From Motilibacter peucedani (GTDB lineage Bacteria > Actinomycetota > Actinomycetes > Motilibacterales > Motilibacteraceae), in assembly GCF_003634695.1 (NCBI RefSeq), contig NZ_RBWV01000011.1, positions 62,001 to 126,000 of the forward strand: 64,000 bases of DNA, written 5' to 3'. How positions within the stretch are numbered: position 1 is the stretch's first letter; each line of letters starts with the position of its first letter. Under the pieces are notes generated by a model. That model saw nothing but the letters and a program-made list of their open reading frames with translations. It was not told the DNA's origin and did not search any database. A program made the translations under genes and the position numbers. This document shows, in pieces, positions 20,006 to 28,182 of the stretch.

Positions 20006-20128
20006 CAGGCTCCGATCCCTGCCCCGAGCCGCACCGCCCGGATAGCGGTGGGCCACCCGTCCGGGCGCCATGATCCTAGTTGCTGCAGGCGAGGGCCGGC
20101 GGTGCGGGCCCACCACTATCGTGCACGC

Positions 20129-20557
20129 GTGCGCGCGACTCGATCAGGCCCTGGGGTCGCAGTGGTCGTGCTCGGCGTGCTGGCGGGGCTGGCGGGGCTG
20201 GCCGGCTGCGGTGGCGCTGAGCAGGCGACCGCCGCGGAGCTCTGCGCCTCGGTGCACCAGCTGCACGTATCCGCCACGACGCTGGCCCCCCAGCTGGCCG
20301 CCGTCGACGAGGCCGGCCGGCGCACGCTGTCCTACTCGCTGGCCGAGGACGTCGAGTCGGCGCGCGAGATCTCGGCGCGCCAGGCGGCGGGCCGGCGCGA
20401 GACCGCCTCGCCCGCGATCGGGGCGGGCGACGCGGCGGTGGTCGCCCTGCGTACCCCTGGCTCCGCGGACTGGCCGGGCGCGCTCACCCGACTGGCCGCC
20501 ACCAGCGCAGCGGTGACCGGTGCGCTGGGCTGCGCCGCTGCTGCACCGTCCGGGTGA
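20129..20557 (+). CDS. Small lipoprotein of unknown function
   Basis: GTG 20129 opens a lipoprotein signal: VAVVVLGVLAGLAGLAGC with the lipobox LAGC, so the mature protein is lipid-anchored outside the membrane. The 120-residue mature part is helical and Ala-rich (ELCASVHQLHVSATTLAPQLAAVDEAGRRTLSYSLAEDVESAREI) and ends in TSAAVTGALGCAAA. No family recognised. It is divergent from the phosphatase gene, and a strong hairpin follows its stop. Confidence 0.65.
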   Translation: MRATRSGPGVAVVVLGVLAGLAGLAGCGGAEQATAAELCASVHQLHVSATTLAPQLAAVDEAGRRTLSYSLAEDVESAREISARQAAGRRETASPAIGAGDAAVVALRTPGSADWPGALTRLAATSAAVTGALGCAAAAPSG

Positions 20558-20560
20558 ACG

Positions 20561-20593
20561 CCGACGGCCGGGCCTCAGGGGCCCGGCCGTCGG
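20561..20593. terminator. Strong GC hairpin between convergent genes
   Basis: A 14-bp perfect stem CCGACGGCCGGGCC / GGCCCGGCCGTCGG closes a 5-base loop (TCAGG) and begins 3 bases after the lipoprotein stop. It probably terminates that gene and, read in reverse, the PRC-barrel gene. Confidence 0.75.
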
Positions 20594-20687
20594 TTCCGAA
20601 GCATCTCCTCGGAGCGGCAGGGCTTCCGGCTCGTGGAGGGGACGGAAGCGCTGCCGCTACGGGTGTCTGGCCTTCCAGACGCTGCGC

Positions 20688-21671
20688 TCAGCGCAGGTCG
20701 TCGGTGCCCGCGGTGGTCCCGCCGGTCGCGCGGGTCTCGGTGCCCTCGTCGAGGTCGATGCGCTCCTTGCGGACCTCGCCGCTCACGGTCTCCTCGTGGG
20801 TCTCGGACTCGGTCTCGAGGCGTACGCGCTCGACCGGCACCGTCTCGGTGGTGACCACCGGGCGCTGCGTGGTGAGGACGACCTCGTGCTCCTCCTCGGA
20901 GATGTCCGGGCCGGAGGTCGCCTGGTCGATGTTCGACGCGTCGACGGGCTCGGTCACGAGGCGCGCGTGCTCGGTGGTGACCGGGACGGTGACCGTCTGC
21001 TGCTCGGTCTCGACCCACTTGCGCAGGCGGGCGCGCCCTGCCTGCACGGTCTCGACACCGGCGCGCAGGTGCTCCTCGGAGCGGGTCATCGCGTCGTCGG
21101 TGGTGGGGCCGGAGGTGTCGTAGCCGGTCGTGCCGGTGGTGCCCGCAGCGCTCGTCGTGGCGGCGGTCTCGGCGCGCGCCGCGTCGCCGGCGTAGGAGGC
21201 GTCACCAGCGGTCTCGTACGCGGTGGTGCCCGACGCCGTCGTGGTGCCCGTCGTCGCGCTGTCGAAGCTGCTGTCGGTCGTCGTGGTGCCCGTGGTCACG
21301 CCCGAGGTGGTGCCGGCCGCGAGGCCGCTCTCGTAGCCCTCGCCGCGGACGCCGCTGCGCGAGAGGCCGTAGTAGGAGTAGAGCTGCTCCTCCTCGGACT
21401 CGGACAGGTGCCCGCCCTCGGGGTCGACGTTGGGGGCGTCCTTGATCTGGTCCTTGCCGAACGGCACGGTCAGGCCGTCGTCGGACACGGTGCCGTCGGC
21501 CACGGGCACGAAGCTCTCGTGCGTGCCGAAGAGGCCGGTGTGGACGGTGACCCACTCGGGACGTCCGGTCTCGTCGTCGACGAAGATCTGCCCGATCTTG
21601 CCGATCTTCTCGTTGCCGCTGCCGTACAGCGTGCTGCCGATCACTGAGCGTGCCTGGTCCTGCGTGAACAT
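20688..21671 (-). CDS. PRC-barrel and DUF2382 stress-type protein
   Basis: A 327-residue cytosolic protein. Residues 1-75 form a PRC barrel (QARSVIGSTLYGSGNEKIGKIGQIFVDDETGRPEWVTVHTGLFG), a Thr/Gly/Ala-rich disordered linker covers about 100-190 (many TTGTTT-like repeats) and the C-terminus is DUF2382 (EEHLRAGVETVQAGRARLRKWVETEQQTV, then SEEEHEVVLTTQRPVV). This architecture is common in radiation- and osmotic-stress induced proteins; its molecular role is unknown. The ATG has an ideal GAAGGAGAACGC ribosome site. Upstream on the same strand GTTT-N15-GGGCAC loosely resembles a SigB-type promoter. Confidence 0.9.
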   Translation of the reverse strand: MFTQDQARSVIGSTLYGSGNEKIGKIGQIFVDDETGRPEWVTVHTGLFGTHESFVPVADGTVSDDGLTVPFGKDQIKDAPNVDPEGGHLSESEEEQLYSYYGLSRSGVRGEGYESGLAAGTTSGVTTGTTTTDSSFDSATTGTTTASGTTAYETAGDASYAGDAARAETAATTSAAGTTGTTGYDTSGPTTDDAMTRSEEHLRAGVETVQAGRARLRKWVETEQQTVTVPVTTEHARLVTEPVDASNIDQATSGPDISEEEHEVVLTTQRPVVTTETVPVERVRLETESETHEETVSGEVRKERIDLDEGTETRATGGTTAGTDDLR

Positions 21672-21810
21672 GCGTTCTCCTTCGGTCGGCCGGTTTCTCT
21701 CCGTCACGGAGGGTGCCCTCACCGAAGATCACAAAACGGTCACAGCAGACAGGATCCGCGGATCGCGACCGGGCGGACATCAGCCTCGAGGAGACGTACG
21801 CTCCCTGCTC

Positions 21811-22485
21811 GTGTCCCACCTCGCGCCGTCGCTCGCCCTGGCCGCCGTCGCCGCGGCCGCCTCCTTCGCAGCCGCTGGAGCGGCCGCTGAGGCGGTGCCC
21901 TCGCCCCGTCCGGTGACCAGCGCCGCCCCGGCGCCGACCGTCGCGGCCGCCGACCTGCCGGGCAGCGGCTGGACCCGCAGCCCGGACGTCGTGCCGGCCG
22001 GGTTCCCGGCGCAGCTGCAGGCCTGCGTCGGCACGCGCCCGGTCGAGCGGCGGCTGCGCTGGTCGGCCGGCCCGTCCTTCGCCCGCCAGAGCGGCAGCGC
22101 CAGCCAGGTGGTGCTGAGCCGCACCGCCCCGCTGCCGGCCCGGGCGTCGAGGGCGCTGTCCACCGCGTACGCCGGGCGCCTGCGCACCTGCGTCCGCGAG
22201 GTCCTGCTGCCCGCGGTGGCGCGCAGCGCCAGCTTCGACACCGCTGCCGCGGTCGTGCGCGCGGTCCCCGTGCCGGCCGGAGCCGGGTGGTCGGCTGCGG
22301 CAGCGCAGCTGCGCCTGCCGCTGGCCGGCGACTACGACGGTGCCGTCGTCGTGCAGGTCGCCTTCGTCACCGGCCGCACCCGCGCGACCGGTGTCGCGGT
22401 GACGGGCAGCGCGGGGCTCTCGACCGCAGCGCTGCGCCGGGTCGTCGCCCGGGTGGGCGCCCGCCTGGCCGCCGCGCAGGAGTAG
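21811..22485 (+). CDS. Secreted protein of unknown function (about 224 residues)
   Basis: GTG 21811 starts a signal peptide (SHLAPSLALAAVAAAASFAAAGAAAEA), followed by a short Ala/Pro linker and a domain starting ADLPGSGWTRSPDVVPAGFPAQLQACVGT. Two cysteines (QACVGT, LRTCVRE) may pair. The pattern of a short exported domain ending in AALRRVVARVGARL resembles PknH-like/LpqN sensor domains, but this is a weak likeness. Convergent with the PLP enzyme gene, 12 bases away. A GAGGAG tract lies about 18 bases upstream, a little far. Confidence 0.6.
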   Translation: MSHLAPSLALAAVAAAASFAAAGAAAEAVPSPRPVTSAAPAPTVAAADLPGSGWTRSPDVVPAGFPAQLQACVGTRPVERRLRWSAGPSFARQSGSASQVVLSRTAPLPARASRALSTAYAGRLRTCVREVLLPAVARSASFDTAAAVVRAVPVPAGAGWSAAAAQLRLPLAGDYDGAVVVQVAFVTGRTRATGVAVTGSAGLSTAALRRVVARVGARLAAAQE

Positions 22486-22497
22486 CGCGGCAGCCGC

Positions 22498-23760
22498 TCA
22501 GGGCACCGCTGCGTACGCCGCGGGCACGCCGCGCGACACCCGGCCGGCGCGTACGTCGTCGACCGCTGCGCGCAGCGCCGCCAGCAGGTCATCGACGACC
22601 TCGCGGTGGTAGGGCGAGAGCATCAGGTGCAGGCCGCCGGGCTGGCGGTCGAGCCACCAGCGGCGCTCCTCGAGCGCGTCGGCGACCGCGCCGAGGTCGA
22701 GCTCGCTGCTGCCGATCTCGAGCACCGAGAGGTCCGGCGCGACCGTGGGCGCGAGGTCCGCGATGCCGGCCAGCCCGGCGAGCAGCCGGTCGCGCGCGTC
22801 GCGGACCGAGCGGGCGAGCCGGAGGTAGCCCTCCTCCCCCAGCCCGTGCAGCGCCGCCCACGCGCCGGCGATCGGCGGGGCGGGCCGGGTGCCGGCCGTC
22901 GTGGACGAGCCGTAGAGCCCGCCGCCCCAGACGTCGTCGTCGACCCACCACTGCGCGCGGTAGTGCGCCGGGTCGCGCCACAGCAGCGCCGACGCGCCCT
23001 TGAAGGAGTAGCCGTACTTGTGGATGTCGGCGCTGATGCTGGTCACGCCCTCGACTCGGAAGTCCCACGGCGCCACCGGCTCGCCGATGCGCTCCCAGAA
23101 CGGCAGCAGCAGCCCGCCGAGGCACGCGTCGACGTGGCACAGGATGCCCGCGTCCCGCGCGACGGCCGCCACGGCGGGCACGTCGTCGACCACGCCGTAG
23201 GGGTAGTTGGGCGCCGAGGCCACGACCAGGATCGTGTCCTCGTCGACGGCGGCGGCCAGGGCCTCGACGTCGACCCGGCGGTCGGCACGCACCGGGACGC
23301 GCTCCTGCCGCACCCCGAGCAGGTGGCAGGCCTTCGCGAACGCCGGGTGCGCGGTGCGCCCGGTCACGATGCGGGGCGACGCGATGCCGCGGCCGCGCGC
23401 GACCTCGCGGGCGACGTAGACGGCGAGGAAGATGGACTCGGTGCCCCCGCTCGTGAGGCCACCGGCTCCCGGCGTGCCGTGGAGGAGCCCCGCGACGATG
23501 TCGGCGGCCTCGCGCTCCATGCGTGCCAGCGACGGGAACCTGCGCGGGTTCAGGGCGTTCTCGGCGAGGTACTCGCGGCTGACCGCCGCGAGCAGCTCCT
23601 CGAGCTCGGGCGAGCCGGGGTGGTAGACGAGGCTGAAGATGCGCCCTTCTCGCCAGGGCGCGTCGTCGGCTCGCCGCTCGAAGACCGTGCGCAGCAGCTC
23701 GTCGCGGGGGACGCCCCGGGCCGGCAGCACCGCCGCCGGCCTGGTGGCCTGCAGGGTCAC
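22498..23760 (-). CDS. PLP-dependent decarboxylase/sphingosine-1-phosphate-lyase-like enzyme
   Basis: A fold-type I PLP enzyme of 420 residues. The active-site lysine lies in SADIHKYGYSFKGASALLW, the cofactor aspartate in LCHVDACLGGLLLPF and the PLP-phosphate site in LTSGGTESIFLAVYVARE; this set is typical of the S1P-lyase branch of group II decarboxylases. Such enzymes cleave or decarboxylate amino-compounds. It is the last gene of the tauD-ssuD transcript (GTGA overlap with ssuD), so a sulfonated amine or amino acid is a reasonable substrate guess. No S1P-lyase membrane anchor is visible, so it should be soluble. Confidence 0.85.
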   Translation of the reverse strand: MTLQATRPAAVLPARGVPRDELLRTVFERRADDAPWREGRIFSLVYHPGSPELEELLAAVSREYLAENALNPRRFPSLARMEREAADIVAGLLHGTPGAGGLTSGGTESIFLAVYVAREVARGRGIASPRIVTGRTAHPAFAKACHLLGVRQERVPVRADRRVDVEALAAAVDEDTILVVASAPNYPYGVVDDVPAVAAVARDAGILCHVDACLGGLLLPFWERIGEPVAPWDFRVEGVTSISADIHKYGYSFKGASALLWRDPAHYRAQWWVDDDVWGGGLYGSSTTAGTRPAPPIAGAWAALHGLGEEGYLRLARSVRDARDRLLAGLAGIADLAPTVAPDLSVLEIGSSELDLGAVADALEERRWWLDRQPGGLHLMLSPYHREVVDDLLAALRAAVDDVRAGRVSRGVPAAYAAVP

Positions 23761-24842
23761 GCCGGCACCGCCGCGCGGTCGAGCAGGGGCAGCACCTGCT
23801 CGCCCACCCGCCACGCCTCTTCGAGGTGCGGCCAGCCGGAGAGGATGACCTCGTCGAAGCCGATCTCCTCGTACTCCGCGAGCCGCTCGGCCACCTGCTC
23901 GTGCGAGCCGACGAGGGCGGTCGCCGCCCCCTCGCGCACCAGTCCGACCCCGGCCCACAGGTTGGGCGAGACCTCGAGGTCCGCCGCCGTGCCGCCGTGC
24001 AGGCTCGCCATGCGGGCCTGGCCGACGGAGTCCATCCGCGCGAATCGCGCCTGCGCGTCGCGGACCGCCTCCGGCGACATGCCCTCGAGCAGGCGGTCGG
24101 CCTCGCGCCACGCCTCCTCGGGGGTGTCGCGGGAGATCACGTGGAGCCGGATGCCGAAGGACAGGCTGCGGCCCTCGCGCTCGGCCGCCTCGCGCATCCG
24201 CTCGACGCGCGGGCGCACGAGTGCGGGCGGTTCGCCCCACGTGAGGTACGTGTCGGCCCGTCGCGCCGCCACCGCCTCGGCCGCGGGGGAGGCGCCGCCG
24301 AAGTAGATGCGCGGCGGCACCTCCACCGGCTCGAGCAGACCACCGCGTTCCACTGTGAAGTGCTCGCCCGCGTGGTCGAAGCGCTCTCCCGACCAGCACT
24401 GCGAGAGGACGTCGAGGAACTCGTCGGTGACGGCGTAGCGCGCGTCGTGGTCGAGCGGGTCGCCGTAGGCACGCTGCTCGGCGGGGTCGCCGCCGGTCAC
24501 GACGTTGAGCCGCAGGCGGCCGCCCGTCATGCGCTGGAAGGTCGCCGCCTGCTGGGCGAGCAGCGTCGGCAGCACGAAGCCGGGTCGGAAGGCGACGAGG
24601 AACTCGATCCGCGAGGTGTGCTGCGCCACGCTCGCGCACAGGATCCAGGGGTCCTCGCACGCGGCACCGACCGGCGTCAGCACCGCCTCGAAGCCGACGG
24701 CCTCGGCGGCACGGGCCACCTGCGACAGGTAGTCGACGCTGGGCCGCCGCGCGACCGCCGCGGAGCTCGAACCCTCGCGCACCGTGGCCGAGCCGACGTG
24801 CCGCCCGTCGCCGCGCGAGGGCAGGAACCAGTGCACCCTCAC
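23757..24842 (-). CDS. ssuD: FMNH2-dependent alkanesulfonate monooxygenase
   Basis: This 361-residue luciferase-like monooxygenase matches SsuD along its length: RVHWFLPSRGDGRHVG at the start, VGAACEDPWILCASVAQHTSRIEFLVAFRPGF, LNVVTGGDPAEQRAYG, DTYLTWGEPPALV, FGIRLHVISRDT, ARMDSVGQARMASLHGG, SPNLWAGVGLVREGAATALVG and LSGWPHLEEAWRVGE. SsuD releases sulfite from alkanesulfonates, using FMNH2 from a separate reductase; no ssuE-like reductase is seen nearby. GTG 24842 overlaps the tauD stop. The family is normally about 380 residues, so this one is slightly short at the C-terminus. Confidence 0.93.
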   Translation of the reverse strand: MRVHWFLPSRGDGRHVGSATVREGSSSAAVARRPSVDYLSQVARAAEAVGFEAVLTPVGAACEDPWILCASVAQHTSRIEFLVAFRPGFVLPTLLAQQAATFQRMTGGRLRLNVVTGGDPAEQRAYGDPLDHDARYAVTDEFLDVLSQCWSGERFDHAGEHFTVERGGLLEPVEVPPRIYFGGASPAAEAVAARRADTYLTWGEPPALVRPRVERMREAAEREGRSLSFGIRLHVISRDTPEEAWREADRLLEGMSPEAVRDAQARFARMDSVGQARMASLHGGTAADLEVSPNLWAGVGLVREGAATALVGSHEQVAERLAEYEEIGFDEVILSGWPHLEEAWRVGEQVLPLLDRAAVPA

Positions 24843-25741
24843 GACGCGAGCACCGGGCTCGGGCCAACGGGGACGTCGCCCTGCAGCGTGATGCGGTGCA
24901 TCACGCGACGGGCGTCGCCGTAGTCGCGGTTGGCGTAGTGCAGGGTGCTGCGGTTGTCCCACATCGCGAGATCTCCCTCGCGCCACCGGTGCCGCACGAT
25001 GTGCTCGGGCTTGGTGATGTGGGCGTACAGCAGGTCGAGGATGCCGCGGCTCTCCGCCTCCGAGACGCCCACGATGTGGGACGTGAAGCCCGGGTTGACG
25101 AAGAGCCCCTTGCGCCCGCTCTCGGGGTGCACGCGCACGACCGGGTGCTCGACCGGGTCGAGGGAGCGCACGCGTTCGCCGTCCCACACGCTGCCCTCGC
25201 CCTTCTGCCGCTGGGCGAGGTAGTAGCCGAACTCGCGGGAGCCGTCGTGCACCGCGGTGAGCTGGTCGACCAGCTGCTGGACCGGCGTCGACAGCGAGTC
25301 GTAGGCGGCCTGAGTGTCGGCCCACTGGGTGTCGCCACCGCTCGGCGGCAGCTGCACCGCCCGCAGGATCGAGCCGAGCGGCGGGCGGCGCACGAACGTC
25401 ACGTCGGTGTGCCACACGTCGGCGAACCCGTTGTCGGCGCTGTCGAGGGCGTAGATCTCCGGGTGCGCGTCGTCGAGCCCCGGCACGACCGGGTGGGAGG
25501 CGGTGAGTCCTCCGAGCCGGTTGCCGAGGGCGACCTGGCTGTCGGGGTCGAGCGATTGGAACCGGAAGAAGAGCACCTTGTGCTCGACGAGGGCCGACCG
25601 CACCGCGCTCAGCTCGTCGTCGCTGGCGTCCGCGAGGTCGAGCCCGCGCACCTCGGCGCCGATGTGCGGCCCGAGCAGGTCGAAGTCGAGGGCCGCGGGC
25701 CCGGCGGCCGTCGGGCGGGGGTGTGGCAGGACGGTGGACAT
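24839..25741 (-). CDS. tauD: TauD/TfdA-type 2-oxoglutarate-dependent sulfonate dioxygenase
   Basis: A 300-residue Fe(II)/2OG dioxygenase. The facial triad is visible as WHTDVTF (His-x-Asp) and the distal His in ARRVMHRITLQGD, with the 2OG-binding Arg just after it; GAEVRGLDLADASDDEL and KVLFFRFQSLDP are typical of TauD. It oxygenates the carbon next to a sulfonate (taurine or related), releasing sulfite. The ATG at 25741 has a TTGGAG ribosome site; longer upstream reading frames cover the leader-peptide region and are not coding. It heads the minus-strand sulfonate operon, 71 bases after the leader peptide. Confidence 0.92.
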   Translation of the reverse strand: MSTVLPHPRPTAAGPAALDFDLLGPHIGAEVRGLDLADASDDELSAVRSALVEHKVLFFRFQSLDPDSQVALGNRLGGLTASHPVVPGLDDAHPEIYALDSADNGFADVWHTDVTFVRRPPLGSILRAVQLPPSGGDTQWADTQAAYDSLSTPVQQLVDQLTAVHDGSREFGYYLAQRQKGEGSVWDGERVRSLDPVEHPVVRVHPESGRKGLFVNPGFTSHIVGVSEAESRGILDLLYAHITKPEHIVRHRWREGDLAMWDNRSTLHYANRDYGDARRVMHRITLQGDVPVGPSPVLAS

Positions 25742-25812
25742 GCGGCAGCTCCAAGCGCGGGGGTGTGCACGGCAGTGGTCTGAGGTGGACTGCGGGCGCG
25801 CGGAGCGCTCGC

Positions 25813-25893
25813 TCAGTCGACGTGGGGACAGGCCGAGGAGGTCCGGCGCCCCAGGTCGAGGAACCGACGCGACACCAGTCGTGCTCGCTGCAC
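25813..25893 (-). CDS. Leader peptide of the sulfur-responsive actinobacterial type (upstream of tauD)
   Basis: A 26-residue ORF starting with GTG 25893, preceded by the excellent ribosome site GGAGGAGG. It contains LVSRRFLDLGRRTSSAC, which matches the pattern of actinobacterial putative leader peptides found in front of sulfur and cysteine genes (consensus like VSRRHVDLxRxxSxxC). The single Cys codon near the end would make ribosome progress depend on charged tRNA-Cys, as known for cysteine attenuators in mycobacteria. The tauD start lies 71 bases downstream. Control by cysteine supply is inference. Confidence 0.7.
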   Translation of the reverse strand: MQRARLVSRRFLDLGRRTSSACPHVD

Positions 25894-25965
25894 AGGAACT
25901 CCTCCTCCCCACCTCGCGCCGCCGGTCGCCCGCGACGTCTCTTCCACCGGGTCGCGGCGTGCGGC

Positions 25966-26001
25966 TTGACAGGCCGCCCCGCGTTGTGGACCATTCCTAT
26001 C
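25966..26001 (+). promoter_or_regulatory. Candidate promoter of the ssuABC leader transcript
   Basis: A consensus -35 TTGACA occupies 25966-25971. Seventeen to eighteen bases later comes GACCATT (25989-25995), a weak -10, which would place transcription start at or next to the ATG of the leader peptide (26002). The leader would then be on a leaderless mRNA, as described for mycobacterial cysteine attenuators. The divergent tauD promoter must share this 108-base gap. Confidence 0.45.
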
Positions 26002-26088
26002 ATGTTTGAGGGCTTCAGCGGAACGTCGCGCCGACACGTGGACCTCGTCCGCGTCGCCGGCGGCATCTGTTCGCGCCACCGCGCCTAG
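26002..26088 (+). CDS. Leader peptide of the sulfur-responsive actinobacterial type (upstream of ssuA)
   Basis: A 28-residue ORF from ATG 26002 with the core RRHVDLVRVAGGICSRHR. The RRHVDLxRV...C pattern is that of actinobacterial leader peptides preceding sulfonate/sulfate transporters and cysteine genes. There is no Shine-Dalgarno site ahead of it, consistent with leaderless translation from the promoter just upstream. One Cys codon (TGT, otherwise rare at this GC content) lies 6 codons before the stop. It mirrors the minus-strand leader of the divergent operon, so both operons may be attenuated by the same signal. Confidence 0.72.
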   Translation: MFEGFSGTSRRHVDLVRVAGGICSRHRA

Positions 26089-26271
26089 CCCTCCGCATCC
26101 CCCGCCCGGTCCGTCCCGGTGCGGCGCGCCGACCGCTCGAGACCCTTCGACGCCGGCCCTCGGACCGTCTGTGCATCGGTGCACGACCACGTCCCTCCCT
26201 GGCTCAGCCACCACGCGCCGGACCACCGGGTCCCGGTGTCACGCTCCCCTTCCTCCTTGGAGAAGCTCCAC
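26089..26271 (+). promoter_or_regulatory. 183-base untranslated region between leader peptide and ssuA
   Basis: No coding potential. It holds a short hairpin GTGCA-TCGG-TGCAC (26171-26184) and a stronger self-complementary element CACCGGG-T-CCCGGTG (26224-26238) about 33 bases before the ssuA ATG. A TTGGAG ribosome site lies just before ssuA. The length and the two structures fit an attenuator, but a classical terminator with a T-run is absent. Confidence 0.45.
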
Positions 26272-27363
26272 ATGCGCTCCCACGCCCCCCTGCGCCGCCT
26301 GTCCCTGCTGACGGCGGCCTCCACCGCACTGGCCCTCACGGCCGCGTGCGGGAGCAGCGACTCCTCGAGCTCCGCGGCGAGCGGCACCTCGCCCGCCGGC
26401 TCCGGCGGCGGCAAGCTCACGCTCGGCATCGGCTACTTCCAGGGCGCCGCGCTCGGCCCCGAGTCCATCATCTCGGCCAATCCCGAGCTCGCGGCCAAGG
26501 TGCCCGCCACCTTCAAGCTGACTCCGATGGGCAGCGGCGTCGCCGGACTCGCCGAGCTGCGCGGCGGCGCCTTCCCCGTCGCCTCCGGCGTCGGCAACCC
26601 CCCGGTCGTCGGCGCCATCGCCACCGGCACGCCGATCAAGGTCATCTACGCCGAGAGCTTCGACGCCGCCCAGCTCGTGGTGCCCACGAGCATCAAGGCC
26701 GACGCCGACCTGGCCGGCAAGACCATCGGAGACCTCAACGGCTCCTCCGAGGACTTCGAGCTGCGCGGATGGATCTCGACCAAGGGCCTGACCGACAAGG
26801 TCAAGGTCGTCGGCTTCCCGAGCGAGGCGGCGGCGGGCGCCGCCTACAAGGCGGGCAAGATCGACGCGGCCTACGTCGAGCTGCCGCAGGCCTATGACAT
26901 CCTCAAGAAGGGCGGCGCGCGCACCGTCGTCACCGCCCAGCAGATCGCCGAGCTCGGCTTCCCGTCGCTCAACGTCCTGGTGGTCACCGAGGACTTCGCC
27001 TCGAAGCACGCCGACGTCGTGCAGTCCCTGGTCTGCCAGGCGATGAAGGGCCTCACCGCGGTCAAGGGTGCGAACGCCGAGACGGTCATCACCAACGGCG
27101 CCAAGCTCGTGGGCGCCGCGCCCGCCGACGCCATCGCGGCCACCAAGGCGCTTCCCTTCGTCTCGAACGAGACCCAGCTGTCGTGGTTCAAGGACGACGG
27201 TGGCGACGTCTCCACGGGCAAGATCCTCAAGGCCTACAAGCTCAGCGCGGACTTCCTCAAGGCGCAGGGCCGCGTGCAGAAGATCCCGACGGACGCCGAG
27301 ATCGCCTCGCACATCGACCCGAGCTTCGTCGAGAAGGCCGTCGCCGACGGTTGCGACAAGTGA
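26272..27363 (+). CDS. ssuA: Sulfonate/aliphatic-sulfonate ABC transporter substrate-binding lipoprotein
   Basis: A 363-residue binding protein with a lipoprotein signal (LSLLTAASTALALTAACGSSDSS; lipobox TAAC) and a Ser/Gly linker. The SsuA/NMT1-type fold follows: LTLGIGYFQGAALG, ELRGGAFPVASGVGNPPVV, IKVIYAESFDAAQLVV, DLAGKTIGDLNGSSEDFELRGWI. It captures the sulfonate outside the membrane. The position, followed directly by the ATPase and permease, supports this; the exact ligand is not predictable. GTGA overlap with ssuB. Confidence 0.88.
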   Translation: MRSHAPLRRLSLLTAASTALALTAACGSSDSSSSAASGTSPAGSGGGKLTLGIGYFQGAALGPESIISANPELAAKVPATFKLTPMGSGVAGLAELRGGAFPVASGVGNPPVVGAIATGTPIKVIYAESFDAAQLVVPTSIKADADLAGKTIGDLNGSSEDFELRGWISTKGLTDKVKVVGFPSEAAAGAAYKAGKIDAAYVELPQAYDILKKGGARTVVTAQQIAELGFPSLNVLVVTEDFASKHADVVQSLVCQAMKGLTAVKGANAETVITNGAKLVGAAPADAIAATKALPFVSNETQLSWFKDDGGDVSTGKILKAYKLSADFLKAQGRVQKIPTDAEIASHIDPSFVEKAVADGCDK

Positions 27364-28181
27364 GCACCGACCAGATCGGCGCGACGCCGGCCCTCGGGTC
27401 CTCGACCCTGGCGGTGCCCGCAGTCGAGGTGCGCGGGGTGAGCAAGAGCTTCCGCGGGCGCAAGCGTCGCGGCGACGCGCGGCTGGCGCTCGACGGCTTC
27501 GACCTCACGGTGCAGCAGGGCGAGTTCGTCTGCCTGCTCGGCCCTTCGGGCTGCGGCAAGTCGACGCTGCTCAACCTGCTCGCCGGCTTCAGCACCCCCG
27601 ACGCCGGTGAGGTCCGGGTCGCGGGCGAGCCGGTGCGCGGGCCCGGTCCTGACCGGGGGGTGCTCTTCCAGTCGCCGATGCTCTTCCCGTGGGCGACCGT
27701 GATGGGCAACGTGCTCTACGGCCCGCGGGCGCGCCGCCAGCTCGACGACGACGTACGCGCCGCAGCCACCGAGCTGCTGCGTACCGTCGGCCTCGCCGAC
27801 CACGCCGACGCCTACCCGCACGAGCTCTCGGGGGGCATGCGCCACCGCGCCGCGTTCGCCCGGGTGCTGATCAACAAGCCGAAGCTGCTGCTGATGGACG
27901 AGCCGTTCGCCGCGCTCGACGCCATCACCCGGGCTGCGATGCAGCGGTTCCTGCTCGACCTGTGGCAGGTGCAGCGCACCACCATCGTGTTCGTCACCCA
28001 CGACGTCGAGGAGGCGGTCCTGCTGTCCGACCGCGTCGTCGTGATGTCGGGGAGCCCGGGCCACAGCCGGGCGGAGTTCCCCGTCGAGCTGCCGAGGCCG
28101 CGGTCCTACGAGGACGCCGACACGCTCGAGTTCGTGGCCGCCAAGCGACGGATCCGCTCCGTCCTCAACACGGAGGTCTGA
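27360..28181 (+). CDS. ssuB: Sulfonate ABC transporter ATP-binding protein
   Basis: A 273-residue ATPase of the nitrate/sulfonate/taurine class. Walker A is GPSGCGKSTLLNLLAG, the Q-loop VLFQSPMLFPWATV, the signature ELSGGMRHRAAFARVL, Walker B LLLMDEPFAALDAITR and the H-loop IVFVTHDVEEAVLLSDRVVVM. The signature LSGGMRHR (usually LSGGMRQR) is a small deviation. GTG start overlaps the ssuA stop; the ssuC start follows one base after its stop. Confidence 0.93.
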   Translation: MSTDQIGATPALGSSTLAVPAVEVRGVSKSFRGRKRRGDARLALDGFDLTVQQGEFVCLLGPSGCGKSTLLNLLAGFSTPDAGEVRVAGEPVRGPGPDRGVLFQSPMLFPWATVMGNVLYGPRARRQLDDDVRAAATELLRTVGLADHADAYPHELSGGMRHRAAFARVLINKPKLLLMDEPFAALDAITRAAMQRFLLDLWQVQRTTIVFVTHDVEEAVLLSDRVVVMSGSPGHSRAEFPVELPRPRSYEDADTLEFVAAKRRIRSVLNTEV

Positions 28182-28182
28182 C

